DNA of 64,000 bases from Myxococcales bacterium (GCA_016794345.1 JAEUKE010000258.1:62001-126000); one strand, 5' to 3'. Positions 27,632 to 36,746 are shown, numbered from the stretch's first letter. The notes: generated from the sequence alone by a model not told the origin. Made by a program: numbers and translations.

Positions 27632-27724
27632 ATGACGATCCTGTTTTACACCGCCGGAGCGCTATCGGCGCTCCTGCTCTTCTATCTGTTCTTCGCGCTG
27701 CTCTTCCCCGAGAAGCTGTCATGA
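27632..27724 (+). CDS. kdpF: KdpF small subunit of the K+-transporting ATPase
   Basis: A 30-residue single-helix peptide (MTILFYTAGALSALLLFYLF then FALLFPEKLS). KdpF stabilises the KdpABC complex in the inner membrane; family members are about 25-30 residues. Its stop overlaps the kdpA start by four bases (ATGA), which fits the standard kdpFABC order. Confidence 0.88.
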   Translation: MTILFYTAGALSALLLFYLFFALLFPEKLS

Positions 27725-29472
27725 CCGCCCACTCCATCATCACACTGGTCGTATTCCTCGGCGTTCTGACGGCGCTCGCGGTGCCGCTCGGCGGGTACAT
27801 GGCGAGGATCTACCAAGGGGACCTCGGGCTCATGGGGCGCATCCTGGGTCCCATCGAGCGCCTCTTCTATCGGCTCGCCGGCGTCCGCGAGGACGAGGAG
27901 ATGGACTGGAAGCGCTACGCCTTCGCTTGCCTCGCGTTCAACCTGTTCGGCGCGCTCGCGGTCTACGGCATCCAGCGCCTCCAGACCGTTCTGCCGCTAA
28001 ACCCGGACGGAATGGGGGAGGTCGCACCCGAGCTCGCGTTCAACACGGCGTCGAGCTTCACGTCGAACACGAACTGGCAAGCCTACGGCGGCGAGACCAC
28101 GCTCAGCTATTTCACGCAAATGGCCGCACTCACGGTGCAGAACTTCGTGTCTGCGGCGACGGGCATGGCCGTCCTCGTCGCGCTCATCCGCGCCTTCACG
28201 CGCAAGGAGACGAGCGGGCTCGGCAGCTTCTGGGTCGACCTGACCCGCACCACGCTCTACATCCTGATCCCGCTCTCCTTCGTGGTCGCGCTCGTCCTGG
28301 TGTCGCAGGGCGTGGTGCAGACGTTCTCGCCGGCGTCGACCTCGACGCTCCTCCAGGCGACGGTCGATGCGGACGGCAACGCCGTGCTCGAGCAGGGCAT
28401 GGCCATGGGGCCGGCCGCATCGCAGATCGCCATCAAGCAGCTCGGGACGAATGGGGGCGGTTTCTTCAACGTGAACTCCGCCCATCCGTTCGAGAACCCG
28501 ACGGCGCTCTCGAACTTCGTGGAGCTCGTGTCGATCTTCCTCATCGGCGCGGCGCTCTGCTTCACCTTCGGCCAGATGGTCCGCGACAGGAGGCAGGGCT
28601 GGGCCATTTACGCCGCCATGATGGCCATCTTCATCCCGCTCGCGGCGATCTGCATGTCCGCCGAGCAATCCGGCAACCCCGCTTTCTTGCAGCTCGGCCT
28701 CGACCAAGCGGCGAGCGCGCTCCAGTCCGGCGGCAACATGGAGGGCAAAGAGGTCCGCTATGGCATCGCGGACTCCGCGCTCTGGGCGACTGTCACCACC
28801 GCCGCGTCGAACGGCTCGGTCAACTCGATGCACGACAGCTACACCCCGCTGGGTGGACTCGTCCCGATGTGGCTCATGCAGCTCGGCGAGATCATCATCG
28901 GGGGCGTGGGCTCGGGCCTCTACGGCATGCTGCTCTACGTCATCGTGGCGGTCTTCATCGCCGGCCTCATGGTCGGTCGTACACCGGAGTATCTGGGCAA
29001 GAAGATCGAGGCGAAGGAGATGAAGATGGCGAGCCTGGCCATCCTCCTGCCCGCGGCCACGGTCCTCGTCTTCACGGCCATTGCGTGTCTCGGAGAATGG
29101 GGGACGGCCTCACCTCCGCTCGCCAACCCGGGCGCCCACGGCTTCAGCGAGATCCTCTACGCCTACTCGTCCATGGGCAACAACAACGGCTCGGCCTTCG
29201 CAGGGCTCACGGCGAGTGGGTATTGGTACGCGACGAGCGGCGGCATCGCGATGCTCATCGCGCGGTATTGGGTCATCATCCCCGTTCTCGCGATCGCCGG
29301 GTCGGTGGTGAAGAAGAAGGTCGTCCCCGCCAGCCCGGGGACGCTGCCCACGCACACCCCTCTCTTCGTCGGCCTCCTCTGCGGGACCATCGTCCTCGTC
29401 GGCGCGCTGACGTTCATCCCCGCTCTCGCGCTCGGCCCCATCGTCGAGCAGCTTCAAATGATTGGGCACTGA
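27721..29472 (+). CDS. kdpA: KdpA potassium-binding/translocating subunit
   Basis: A 583-residue channel-like subunit of the high-affinity K+-ATPase, ten membrane helices. The selectivity-filter regions are recognisable: TASSFTSNTNWQAY, KQLGTNGGGFFNVNSAHPFE and the late segment SSMGNNNGSAFAGL. These glycine-rich pore loops line the K+ path in the inner membrane. Length matches the family (about 560-600). It overlaps kdpF and is followed by kdpB after one base. Confidence 0.98.
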   Translation: MTAHSIITLVVFLGVLTALAVPLGGYMARIYQGDLGLMGRILGPIERLFYRLAGVREDEEMDWKRYAFACLAFNLFGALAVYGIQRLQTVLPLNPDGMGEVAPELAFNTASSFTSNTNWQAYGGETTLSYFTQMAALTVQNFVSAATGMAVLVALIRAFTRKETSGLGSFWVDLTRTTLYILIPLSFVVALVLVSQGVVQTFSPASTSTLLQATVDADGNAVLEQGMAMGPAASQIAIKQLGTNGGGFFNVNSAHPFENPTALSNFVELVSIFLIGAALCFTFGQMVRDRRQGWAIYAAMMAIFIPLAAICMSAEQSGNPAFLQLGLDQAASALQSGGNMEGKEVRYGIADSALWATVTTAASNGSVNSMHDSYTPLGGLVPMWLMQLGEIIIGGVGSGLYGMLLYVIVAVFIAGLMVGRTPEYLGKKIEAKEMKMASLAILLPAATVLVFTAIACLGEWGTASPPLANPGAHGFSEILYAYSSMGNNNGSAFAGLTASGYWYATSGGIAMLIARYWVIIPVLAIAGSVVKKKVVPASPGTLPTHTPLFVGLLCGTIVLVGALTFIPALALGPIVEQLQMIGH

Positions 29473-29473
29473 C

Positions 29474-31561
29474 ATGACCACGAAGACCCAGACCGCTGTC
29501 GTCGCGCGCCCCCTCTTCGATCCGGCGATCGTAAAGGTGGCCGCCGGGGACGCCTTCAAGAAGCTCGACCCCCGGACCATGATCCGCAATCCGGTCATGT
29601 TCGTGGTGGAGGTCGGGAGCGCGTTCACCCTCATCCTCGCCCTTCACGCGGCGGTCACGGGCGCGGGTGAGCTGCCCGCCGGCTTCATCTTCGCCATCTC
29701 GGCCTGGCTGTGGTTCACCGTCCTCTTCGCCAACTTCGCGGAAGCCATGGCGGAGGGGCGCGGCAAGGCGCAGGCGGAGAGCCTGCGCAAGGCCCGGCAG
29801 GACGTGACCGCCAAGAAGCTCGCGGGTCCACACAAGGACGCGAAGCAGGAGCCGATCGTCTCCTCCAGCCTGCGCAAAGGTGACTGCGTCCTCGTCGAGG
29901 CCGGGGACCTCATCCCGGGCGACGGCGACATCGTCGACGGCGTCGCCTCCGTCGACGAGAGCGCGATCACCGGCGAGAGCGCGCCGGTCATCCGGGAGAG
30001 CGGTGGCGACAGAAGCGCCGTCACCGGCGGCACGCGCGTCCTCTCGGATTGGATCGTCGTGCGCATCTCGGCCAACCCAGGCGAGACCTTCCTCGATCGC
30101 ATGATCGCCATGGTGGAGGGAGCCAAGCGACACAAGACGCCCAACGAGATCGCCCTCGACATCCTCCTCGCCGCGCTCACGATCATCTTCCTGCTCGCGA
30201 CGGTGACGCTCCTGCCTTACTCGAAGTACGCCGTCGCGTCCTCCGGGCAGGGAATCGAGGTGCCGATGACCGTGCTCGTGGCGCTGCTCGTGTGCCTCAT
30301 CCCGACGACCATCGGCGGCCTCCTCTCGGCGATCGGCATCGCCGGAATGGACCGCATGATCCAGGCGAACGTCATCGCCACCTCGGGCCGCGCCGTCGAG
30401 GCAGCCGGGGACGTGGACGTGCTCCTCCTCGACAAGACGGGCACCATTACCCTCGGCAATCGCCAGGCCACCGAGCTCATCGCGACTTCGGGGGTCCGCG
30501 AGGCGGAGCTCGCGGACGCGGCGCAGCTCAGCTCGCTGGCGGACGAGACCCCCGAGGGCCGCAGCATCGTCGTGCTCGCCAAGGAGAAGTACGGCATCCG
30601 CGGGCGCGATCTGCAGGAGCTCGGGGCCCATTTCGTCCCGTTCACGGCGCAGACGCGGATGAGCGGCGTCGACATGGGCGAGCGGAAGATCCGCAAAGGC
30701 GCCGCCGACGCGATCGAGAAGTTCGTCAAGGCTTGCGGAGGCACCCTGAAGCCCGAGGTGCGCCACCTCGTCGACGAGGTGGCGAAGCAGGGCGCGACGC
30801 CTCTCGTCGTCGCCGACGGCGACCGCGTCCTCGGCGTCATCCGCCTGAAGGACATCGTCAAGGGCGGCATCAAAGAGAAGTTCGCCGAGCTCCGCCGCAT
30901 GGGCATCCGCACCGTCATGATCACGGGCGACAACCCGCTCACGGCGGCCGCCATCGCGGCGGAGTCCGGGGTCGACGACTTCCTCGCGGAGGCCACACCC
31001 GAGGCGAAGCTGGAGAAGATCCGCGACTACCAGTCGAAGGCTCACCTGGTCGCGATGACGGGCGACGGCACGAACGACGCGCCCGCCCTCGCCCAGGCAG
31101 ACGTCGCCGTCGCGATGAACACCGGCACCCAGGCCGCGAAAGAGGCCGGCAACATGGTCGACCTCGACTCCAACCCGACGAAGCTCATCCAGATCGTCGA
31201 GATCGGAAAGCAGCTCCTGATGACGCGCGGCGCGCTGACCACGTTCAGCATCGCCAACGACATCGCCAAGTACTTCGCGATCATTCCGGCGGCGTTCGGC
31301 GCCACTTACCCTGCGCTCGAGGCCCTCGACGTGATGCGCCTCGGCTCGGCCAAGAGCGCCATTCTCTCCGCCGTCATCTTCAATGCCCTCATCATCCTCG
31401 CGCTCATCCCGCTCGCGCTGCGAGGCATCGCGTACAAGCCCGGACCGGCATCCGACATCCTCCGCCGCAACATCCTCGTGTACGGGCTCGGGGGTGTCAT
31501 CCTCCCGTTCCCGTGCATCAAGGCCATCGACGTCCTGATCAACGCGCTCCACCTCGTCTGA
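29474..31561 (+). CDS. kdpB: KdpB P-type ATPase subunit
   Basis: A 695-residue P-type ATPase that powers KdpA. Landmarks: the actuator motif TGES at residues 166-169, the phosphorylation site DKTGTITLGN with Asp320, nucleotide-domain KGAADAIEKF, hinge TGDNPLTAAAIAAESGVDD and MTGDGTNDAPALAQADVAVA, followed by the three C-terminal helices. The conserved inhibitory serine of the TGES motif is present (Ser169). ATG 29474 is chosen; an in-frame start at 29462 lies inside kdpA. All catalytic residues are intact. Confidence 0.98.
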   Translation: MTTKTQTAVVARPLFDPAIVKVAAGDAFKKLDPRTMIRNPVMFVVEVGSAFTLILALHAAVTGAGELPAGFIFAISAWLWFTVLFANFAEAMAEGRGKAQAESLRKARQDVTAKKLAGPHKDAKQEPIVSSSLRKGDCVLVEAGDLIPGDGDIVDGVASVDESAITGESAPVIRESGGDRSAVTGGTRVLSDWIVVRISANPGETFLDRMIAMVEGAKRHKTPNEIALDILLAALTIIFLLATVTLLPYSKYAVASSGQGIEVPMTVLVALLVCLIPTTIGGLLSAIGIAGMDRMIQANVIATSGRAVEAAGDVDVLLLDKTGTITLGNRQATELIATSGVREAELADAAQLSSLADETPEGRSIVVLAKEKYGIRGRDLQELGAHFVPFTAQTRMSGVDMGERKIRKGAADAIEKFVKACGGTLKPEVRHLVDEVAKQGATPLVVADGDRVLGVIRLKDIVKGGIKEKFAELRRMGIRTVMITGDNPLTAAAIAAESGVDDFLAEATPEAKLEKIRDYQSKAHLVAMTGDGTNDAPALAQADVAVAMNTGTQAAKEAGNMVDLDSNPTKLIQIVEIGKQLLMTRGALTTFSIANDIAKYFAIIPAAFGATYPALEALDVMRLGSAKSAILSAVIFNALIILALIPLALRGIAYKPGPASDILRRNILVYGLGGVILPFPCIKAIDVLINALHLV

Positions 31562-31569
31562 GGCCCGCC

Positions 31570-32187
31570 ATGTTCTCCGCGCTTCGTCCTGCTCTCGTTC
31601 TCCTCGGTCTGTTCACCCTGCTGACTGGGCTGGCTTACCCCGCGCTCGTCACGGGCGTCGCCCAGGCCCTCTTTCCCACACAAGCCAATGGCAGCCTCAT
31701 CCAGAAGGACGGGCATGTCCTGGGCTCGGCGCTCATCGGGCAGCCGTTCGCCGACCCCGGCTATTTCTGGGGTCGTCCGTCGGGCACGGGGCCGTTCGCC
31801 AACAACGCGAAGGCCTCGTCGGGGACCAACCTCGGCCCGACCAACCCCGCGCTCGCCGAGGCCGTGAAGGGTCGGGTCGAGGCGCTGCGCGCCGCCGACC
31901 CGGACAACACCGCGCCCATTCCGGTGGATCTGGTCACTGCCTCCGCCAGCGGCCTCGATCCCCACATCTCGCCGGCTGCCGCCCGTTATCAGACGCGCCG
32001 CGTCGCGCGAGCCCGAGGGCTGGACGCGTCGGCCGTGGAGCAGCTCGTGGCCCAGCACACGACGGGGCGCTTCCTCGGTGTGCTGGGAGAGCCCACGGTG
32101 AACGTCCTCGAGCTGAACCTCGCGCTGGACGTTGCCGCGGGCGGCGCGCCGAAGCAGCACCCGGCGGCGGTCAGTCAGCAGCCGTAG
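31570..32187 (+). CDS. kdpC: KdpC subunit of the K+-ATPase
   Basis: A 205-residue subunit with one N-terminal membrane helix (LVLLGLFTLLTGLAYPALVT) and a periplasmic domain. Family motifs are seen: GSALIGQPFADPGYFWGRPS, SGTNLGPTNPAL, PVDLVTASASGLDPHISPAAA and the C-terminal TVNVLELNLALD. It follows kdpB after eight bases. The last 17 bases overlap the 3' end of the minus-strand gene at 32171. The tail after residue 190 (GGAPKQHPAAVSQQP) is not conserved-looking. Confidence 0.97.
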   Translation: MFSALRPALVLLGLFTLLTGLAYPALVTGVAQALFPTQANGSLIQKDGHVLGSALIGQPFADPGYFWGRPSGTGPFANNAKASSGTNLGPTNPALAEAVKGRVEALRAADPDNTAPIPVDLVTASASGLDPHISPAAARYQTRRVARARGLDASAVEQLVAQHTTGRFLGVLGEPTVNVLELNLALDVAAGGAPKQHPAAVSQQP

Positions 32188-32593
32188 CGTCGCGCGCGCG
32201 GAGGCTCTTCTCCACGCGCCGGAGCGCGCGCGCGAAAGAGGGCGCGCGCTTGTTGACAGCTTCGAGCACGGCCGTGTCCTCGTCCCGCAGCGCGTCCGCA
32301 TCGAGCCAGAGCGGCTCGTGGATGAGCTCGGTCGCGCCCACGGCCAGCGAGGGGAATCCGCCCTCCTCCATTTCACCCGTACCGACGACCAGCATCCGCT
32401 CCCAGAGCGGGCGCATCGCGCGCGCGAAGGCGGTCTCGTTCAGGCGCCCCTCGAGCCCGGCGCTCTCCCGCAGTCGCCGCGTCGGTTGGGGTGAGTCGTC
32501 GCGCAGGATCTCGAGCAGGTCGCGCGACGCACGACCGAGGCCCGCTTCGAGGTCGTGCTCGGCCTTGAAGGTCGCGAGGGCCGCTCGAAACAC
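32171..32593 (-). pseudogene. Probable 5'-truncated winged-helix-type protein
   Basis: An open frame of 140 codons from GTG 32593 (FRAALATFKAEHDLEAGLG, then RESAGLEGRLNETAFARAM and RPLWERMLVVGTGEMEEGGF). The helical first half with a helix-turn-helix look and the VGTGE beta-hairpin resemble the middle and C-terminal part of a longer protein, perhaps AlkZ-related, but this is weak. The same frame stays open upstream of 32593 (WSTQKWLGGRATFF), with no start codon, into the antisense of the next gene. I infer that the 5' end was lost. It is convergent with kdpC, overlapping 17 bases. Confidence 0.45.
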
Positions 32594-32632
32594 GGCGCGG
32601 GAGAAGAACGTGGCGCGGCCGCCTAGCCATTT

Positions 32633-33415
32633 TTGCGTAGACCACCTTACGCGACTGGGCGAGCCGTCCTCGCGTTCGATCTCGAGTCGCGCCAGCTCGT
32701 GGGGTCGACTCAGAAGAGCTTCACGATGTCGAGCTTGGTCCGCCTGCCCGATGGGCGGCTGCTCGGACCAACCGCCATGGGCGTATTCGCGATCCGCTTT
32801 CCAGAGATCGAGCGCGAGCCGTGGCTCCGGACCGCCGCGAGCGCGCTCGTCTCCATCGGCGAGGAGGTGCTCGGGTTTGCCGGAAACAAGGCCTGGTTGA
32901 TCGACTCAGACGGCAAGACCAAGACGACGTTCGATCTTCCCCGTCCCTTCGCGTCTGTCGCAGGCGTCGGGGACCAGCTCGTATTCGCCTTCAGCGGGAA
33001 GCCGGTCCAGCTCGCCGCTTTCGATCCGGCGATGGGGCGGAAGCTGTGGATGGTGGATGAGAAGGCGGTCTCGACGCCGGGAGCCCTCCTCGCCCACGAA
33101 GGCGTCGCCACGATGCTTGTCGTGGGCGGCGGCTCGCTCTCCTGGGACGCGGAGGGTAAGCGCGCCGGGAAGCCGGCGAAGAAGGCGCTGCTCCACGCGA
33201 GCACGGCCAAGGCTGGTGAGCACCTCCTGGGCGGGTGGATCTCGACGCTGGAGATCTTCGATCGTCGCGCGACCTCCCTCCACAGCATCAGGCTGCTCGA
33301 GAACGAGGTCCCGCGCGTTCACGTGAGCCCGGACGAACGCCACGTAGTGATACGGGATGATTCGCGGATCTACGTCGCGGACGTTCACGCCCTCTCCGCC
33401 GGCACAGCGGCGTGA
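32633..33415 (+). pseudogene. Probable 5'-truncated beta-propeller-like protein
   Basis: A 260-codon frame opening only at a TTG, directly after an in-frame TAG at 32624. The protein begins in the middle of a blade-like repeat (GRAVLAFDLESRQLVGSTQK) and continues with SLVRLPDGRLLGPTAMGV, IGEEVLGFAGNKAWLIDSDG and VSPDERHVVIRDDSRIYVAD, which read as WD40/PQQ-type blades. No signal peptide is present, unlike most such proteins in this genome. It faces away from the equally incomplete gene at 32171, so a deletion or inversion joint near 32.6 kb probably removed both 5' ends. If it is translated, an ATG at 32726 may serve. Confidence 0.5.
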
Positions 33416-34225
33416 CTACGGACAGCTGCCGAAAGCGTTGTAACAATCGAACCGAAGCGACTCGGCCGGCAGGTCCGCGGATGCGGGGACCGCTGGGTTG
33501 ACGTATCGATTGCCGACCAGCGCGACGAAAACACCATCGAGGCTGAGCGGCACGGCGCCGCGCGCGCGTTCGGTCCACGTCGTCCCGTCGGACGTCCAGA
33601 GCACCACCTCCCCGCCATCGCCTTCGATTCGCCACCACGCAGCCGAGAACGGATCGTAGCTCGCGTTCTGGATGGCCACCTGGAACGGCTGACCGCCCGC
33701 GTCTCCCATGATCCCGAAGCCGTTGCCCTCGACCAGCAGGCGCAGCACGCCCGAGCCGTCCGCTTGCGTGAGGATGATCCAGCTCTGCATCCCCGGGATG
33801 GAGGCGGTCGCGGCCTCGGGGACCTTCACGGTGATTGAGGAGCTCGCTAGGCAATAGGGGATCTGCGCGGAGGACTCGCACCAGAGTGTGCCCGTATCCG
33901 GAAGGTCGATGCGCAGCTCGCCGCCGACCTGCTGCCCGCAGCCGACGAAGTTCTCGACGCCGCCTTCGTCGAAGGTGTCGACGAGCGAGGCGGCGGGCGG
34001 ATAAAGCCCGCTACCGCAAGGCGGGGCGCCGCCGCCGGCGCCGGTCCCGGTGCTGGCCGTGGTGGTGCCCGTGCTGGCACTGGACGTCGTCGTCGCCGAG
34101 CCGCCTGCCCCCCCGCCGGTGATGCCCGTGCCGTTGTCGTAGTCCTCGAGCGGGAAGGCGAGCGAGCACCCCGGGCAAGAGAGGAGCAACGCGGCGATCC
34201 ACGATGGCCGGCGGAACGCGATCAC
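33416..34225 (-). CDS. Secreted lipoprotein with lectin-like (DUF1349-type) domain
   Basis: A 269-residue lipoprotein from GTG 34225 (signal WIAALLLSCPGC). After the lipobox comes a Gly/Ser/Thr linker of about 40 residues, then a domain with FDEGGVENFVGCGQQVGGEL, SWIILTQADGSGVLRL and WWRIEGDGGEVVLWTSDGTT. That last pattern is typical of concanavalin-like jelly-roll domains that bind sugars or measure cell debris (DUF1349-like). Several Cys pairs suggest disulfides. It ends one base from the convergent truncated propeller gene. The substrate is unknown. Confidence 0.68.
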   Translation of the reverse strand: MIAFRRPSWIAALLLSCPGCSLAFPLEDYDNGTGITGGGAGGSATTTSSASTGTTTASTGTGAGGGAPPCGSGLYPPAASLVDTFDEGGVENFVGCGQQVGGELRIDLPDTGTLWCESSAQIPYCLASSSITVKVPEAATASIPGMQSWIILTQADGSGVLRLLVEGNGFGIMGDAGGQPFQVAIQNASYDPFSAAWWRIEGDGGEVVLWTSDGTTWTERARGAVPLSLDGVFVALVGNRYVNPAVPASADLPAESLRFDCYNAFGSCP

Positions 34226-34324
34226 GTCACCACGAATAGCACAGTCGCTCGAGGATGCCGGAGCCGCTGCCTCGGCCAGCCCGGCTCGTCGCCCGACCTC
34301 GTGAACTCTGCTACTTCTCGGGCC

Positions 34325-35059
34325 GTGTCCAAGACGGAAGAGACGCTGAAGAGCCTGGCGCACGAGCTGAAGGACGGCCACGCGGATCCGCCGCGCGCGC
34401 TCGGCGTCGAGCAGAAGCTCTTCGTCGTGCTCGCCGGCATCTTCGTCACCTGCCTCGTCCTCGGCGACGTGACGGGCGGGAAGGCGTTCGCGACCGCGGT
34501 GGGCCCCGTCAGCGTGGGCATGATCCTCTTCCCGGTGACGTTCCTCCTGACGGACGTCATCAACGATTTCTACGGCCGGCGCGGCGCGCGCTTCGTGACG
34601 CTCGTCGGGGCTGGCATGGCCACGCTCGCGTATGTCGCGCTGGTCATCACCACGGCCCTGCCGACCGACAAGGACAGCTATTTCCTCGAGGGCGAATACG
34701 CGAAGATCTTCGGCGGCAGCTCGAAGCTCTTCCTCGCGTCCATCGTGGCCTACCTCATCGGGCAAGTGCTCGACATCAACGTCTTCCTCTTCTGGAAGAG
34801 GGCGACGAAGGGCCGGCACCTCTGGCTGCGCGCGACCGGCTCCACGCTGCTCAGCCAGCTCGTCGACACCGCGACGATCAACTCCATCTTCTGGGGCGGC
34901 GTCGCCGACAAAACCTGGGCCTGGATCGGCGCGAAGATCTTCCGCGAGTACCTGATCAAGGTCGCCGTCGCGGTCTTCCTCACGCCGGTCGTCTACGCGG
35001 TGCACGCGCTCATCATGCAATGGCTCAAGCTCGAGCCTGCGCCACACGTGGACGATTGA
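34325..35059 (+). CDS. Queuosine-precursor transporter (YhhQ/VUT family)
   Basis: A 244-residue inner-membrane protein of the YhhQ family, which takes up 7-cyano- or 7-aminomethyl-7-deazaguanine for queuosine tRNA modification. About six helices are visible; family elements are FPVTFLLTDVINDFYGRRGA (about residue 80), AYLIGQVLDINVFLFWK and RATGSTLLSQLVDTATINS. The start may be GTG 34325 (MSKTEET) or GTG 34301; the shorter is chosen because it gives the usual cytoplasmic N-terminus. It ends against a strong dyad shared with the convergent cytochrome operon. Confidence 0.86.
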   Translation: MSKTEETLKSLAHELKDGHADPPRALGVEQKLFVVLAGIFVTCLVLGDVTGGKAFATAVGPVSVGMILFPVTFLLTDVINDFYGRRGARFVTLVGAGMATLAYVALVITTALPTDKDSYFLEGEYAKIFGGSSKLFLASIVAYLIGQVLDINVFLFWKRATKGRHLWLRATGSTLLSQLVDTATINSIFWGGVADKTWAWIGAKIFREYLIKVAVAVFLTPVVYAVHALIMQWLKLEPAPHVDD

Positions 35060-35060
35060 G

Positions 35061-35083
35061 AGGCGGAGCCGAGGGCTCCGCCT
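35061..35083. terminator. Perfect 10-bp dyad between convergent genes
   Basis: aggcggagcc (35061-35070) and ggctccgcct (35074-35083) pair perfectly around a 3-base loop, two bases after the transporter stop and 11 bases from the stop of the convergent cytochrome operon. There is no T run, so it may work as a bidirectional or Rho-assisted stop. The same stem core occurs in both tRNA-Ser trailer repeats. Confidence 0.5.
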
Positions 35084-35093
35084 CCGGCGCGGC

Positions 35094-36746
35094 TCACTCC
35101 CCGATGAAGGGCGCGGACTGGTTCTCGATGGCGCAGGTCGTGCCATTCAGGCGGATCGCCCCGGGCGTCGAGCCGAGGTTGTCCGTGGGGATGAGCCAGT
35201 CGGACTCGACGACCTGCTCGTAGTGCTCTTTGAACTCGGCGCGGCGCTGCGACATGACCTTGAGCAGGTCGAGCGCGTAGCCGTCTTTGTCGCTCGTGCT
35301 CCGCGTGTTGCAAGCCGACACGTACGTGCCGAGCGCCTGCTCGTGAGCCGCGAAGTCGTCCGTCTTCTCGAGGCGCGCCTTCAGGCCGGCCGCGCCGCGG
35401 AGGTCGCTCGAGCCCAGGCTCTCCGCCCACTTGGTGCGGAGCTCGTCCGCGCTCGCCCACGTCTTGGGCAGCGTGTCGGCGAGGGCGCAGCGCGCGCTGG
35501 AGAAGGTGGACACCGTGAAGTCGGTCATGAGCGCGTCGGCGATGACGTCTTTGTCGACGAGCTTCTGCTCGAAGAGCTCCTGGATCATCTGGAAGTCGGC
35601 GAAGCTCTTCTCGGGGCTCGACATCGGGAACATCGCGTCGCCGGTCTGGCCGCCGATCTTCTGCTTGATGGTCCCGAGCGCCTTCACGTAGCTCGCCGAC
35701 TCGACGCGCACCTGCCCGAGCGCGGGGATGTTCATCGCGAGGATGTCGGTCATCCCGTCCTGCGGGCCGGTGCCGGTCTGCGGCGTCTTGAAGAGGTTGT
35801 TCAGGAGGATCGAGCTCGGCAGCATGCTCGAGAAGGTCGACACGGTCCCGAGGCGCTGGGAGCTCTTCATGTGGGAGGCGATCAGCGAGGGCTCACCCAC
35901 GTCGCAGAGGAGCTGGGTCATGAGCGGCTTGAGGTTCTTCTCCTTGAGCGCCTTCTTCACGCGGGCCTTCGTGGAGGCCTTCGTGCCTTCGATGATGTGC
36001 AGCTCGAGATCGTCCGCTCGTTCCTTCTGGTCGAAGAGGCGACGGAACAGCCGGTCTTGGGTGCCGGGGTCGGCCATCGAGAGCCAGGTCGAGTTCCAGT
36101 TGGCCCAGGAGTCGTGCAGCTCCTTCATGAGGGGCGCGCCGGTCGTGTGGCAGCCGAGGCAGCGGAACGCGGGGTCGGCGCCGAGCGCCGCGGTCGGCAC
36201 CATCGATCCGTCTCCCTCCTGGATCCACTTGCCGTCGTTCAGGTCGTAAAACGCGTAGACGCCCTTCTTCGCGTTGAAGCTCATGACCTCCAGGAACGTG
36301 TCGCTCACGCCCTCGCCCGACCCCAACATGCTGAGGAAGAGCTTGTCGGCGGTGCCGCCGATCTTCGTCTCGACTGCCACGACGAAGCGGTAAGGCGTGT
36401 TCGCGTCGGGCTTCGTGCCGGGCGCGCCGTCCGCCTGCTCCGACACGGCGTAGACGTGGAGCACGTTGTTCGTGTCCGCCGCGAGCGCGTCGAGGACGCC
36501 GGTGACCGTGGTCGGGCAGGCGCCGCCTTTGCCCGTCGTCTTCGACGTCTTGCCCGTCTTGGCGACCTTGATGGCGCAGCCGCCTTTCAGCGCGGTCTTG
36601 GCGAAGACGTCGTCGATCGACGAGCTCGCGTCCTGCTCGTCACCCTCCGTCGGCTCCTCCTCCTCTTCGCAGCCGATCGTCGTGCCGAGCAGGCCGGCGG
36701 CGCCACAGAAGAACAAGAGCTGGGAGATTGCGGTCATCGGTTTCAT
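35094..36746 (-). CDS. Mono-haem cytochrome c lipoprotein, paralogue A
   Basis: A 550-residue lipoprotein: signal MKPMTAISQLLFFCGAAGLL, lipobox TTIGC then an acidic EEEEE run. One haem motif, CLGCH in FRCLGCHTTGAPLMKELHDS (about residue 195). The rest is largely helical with no known fold. It shares the segment GAPLMKELHDSWANWNSTW with the next gene (GPLMNEMHEPWTNWVSTHK), so the two are paralogues. Three genes in a row (39591 to 35094) on the minus strand form a likely operon encoding surface or periplasmic electron-transfer proteins; this is the last gene. No partner oxidoreductase is seen. Confidence 0.78.
   Translation of the reverse strand: MKPMTAISQLLFFCGAAGLLGTTIGCEEEEEPTEGDEQDASSSIDDVFAKTALKGGCAIKVAKTGKTSKTTGKGGACPTTVTGVLDALAADTNNVLHVYAVSEQADGAPGTKPDANTPYRFVVAVETKIGGTADKLFLSMLGSGEGVSDTFLEVMSFNAKKGVYAFYDLNDGKWIQEGDGSMVPTAALGADPAFRCLGCHTTGAPLMKELHDSWANWNSTWLSMADPGTQDRLFRRLFDQKERADDLELHIIEGTKASTKARVKKALKEKNLKPLMTQLLCDVGEPSLIASHMKSSQRLGTVSTFSSMLPSSILLNNLFKTPQTGTGPQDGMTDILAMNIPALGQVRVESASYVKALGTIKQKIGGQTGDAMFPMSSPEKSFADFQMIQELFEQKLVDKDVIADALMTDFTVSTFSSARCALADTLPKTWASADELRTKWAESLGSSDLRGAAGLKARLEKTDDFAAHEQALGTYVSACNTRSTSDKDGYALDLLKVMSQRRAEFKEHYEQVVESDWLIPTDNLGSTPGAIRLNGTTCAIENQSAPFIGE

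Noticed and set aside
29414..31552. A 712-codon antisense frame over kdpB
   Set aside because: kdpB has every P-type ATPase motif on the plus strand; the antisense product is low-complexity and charged.
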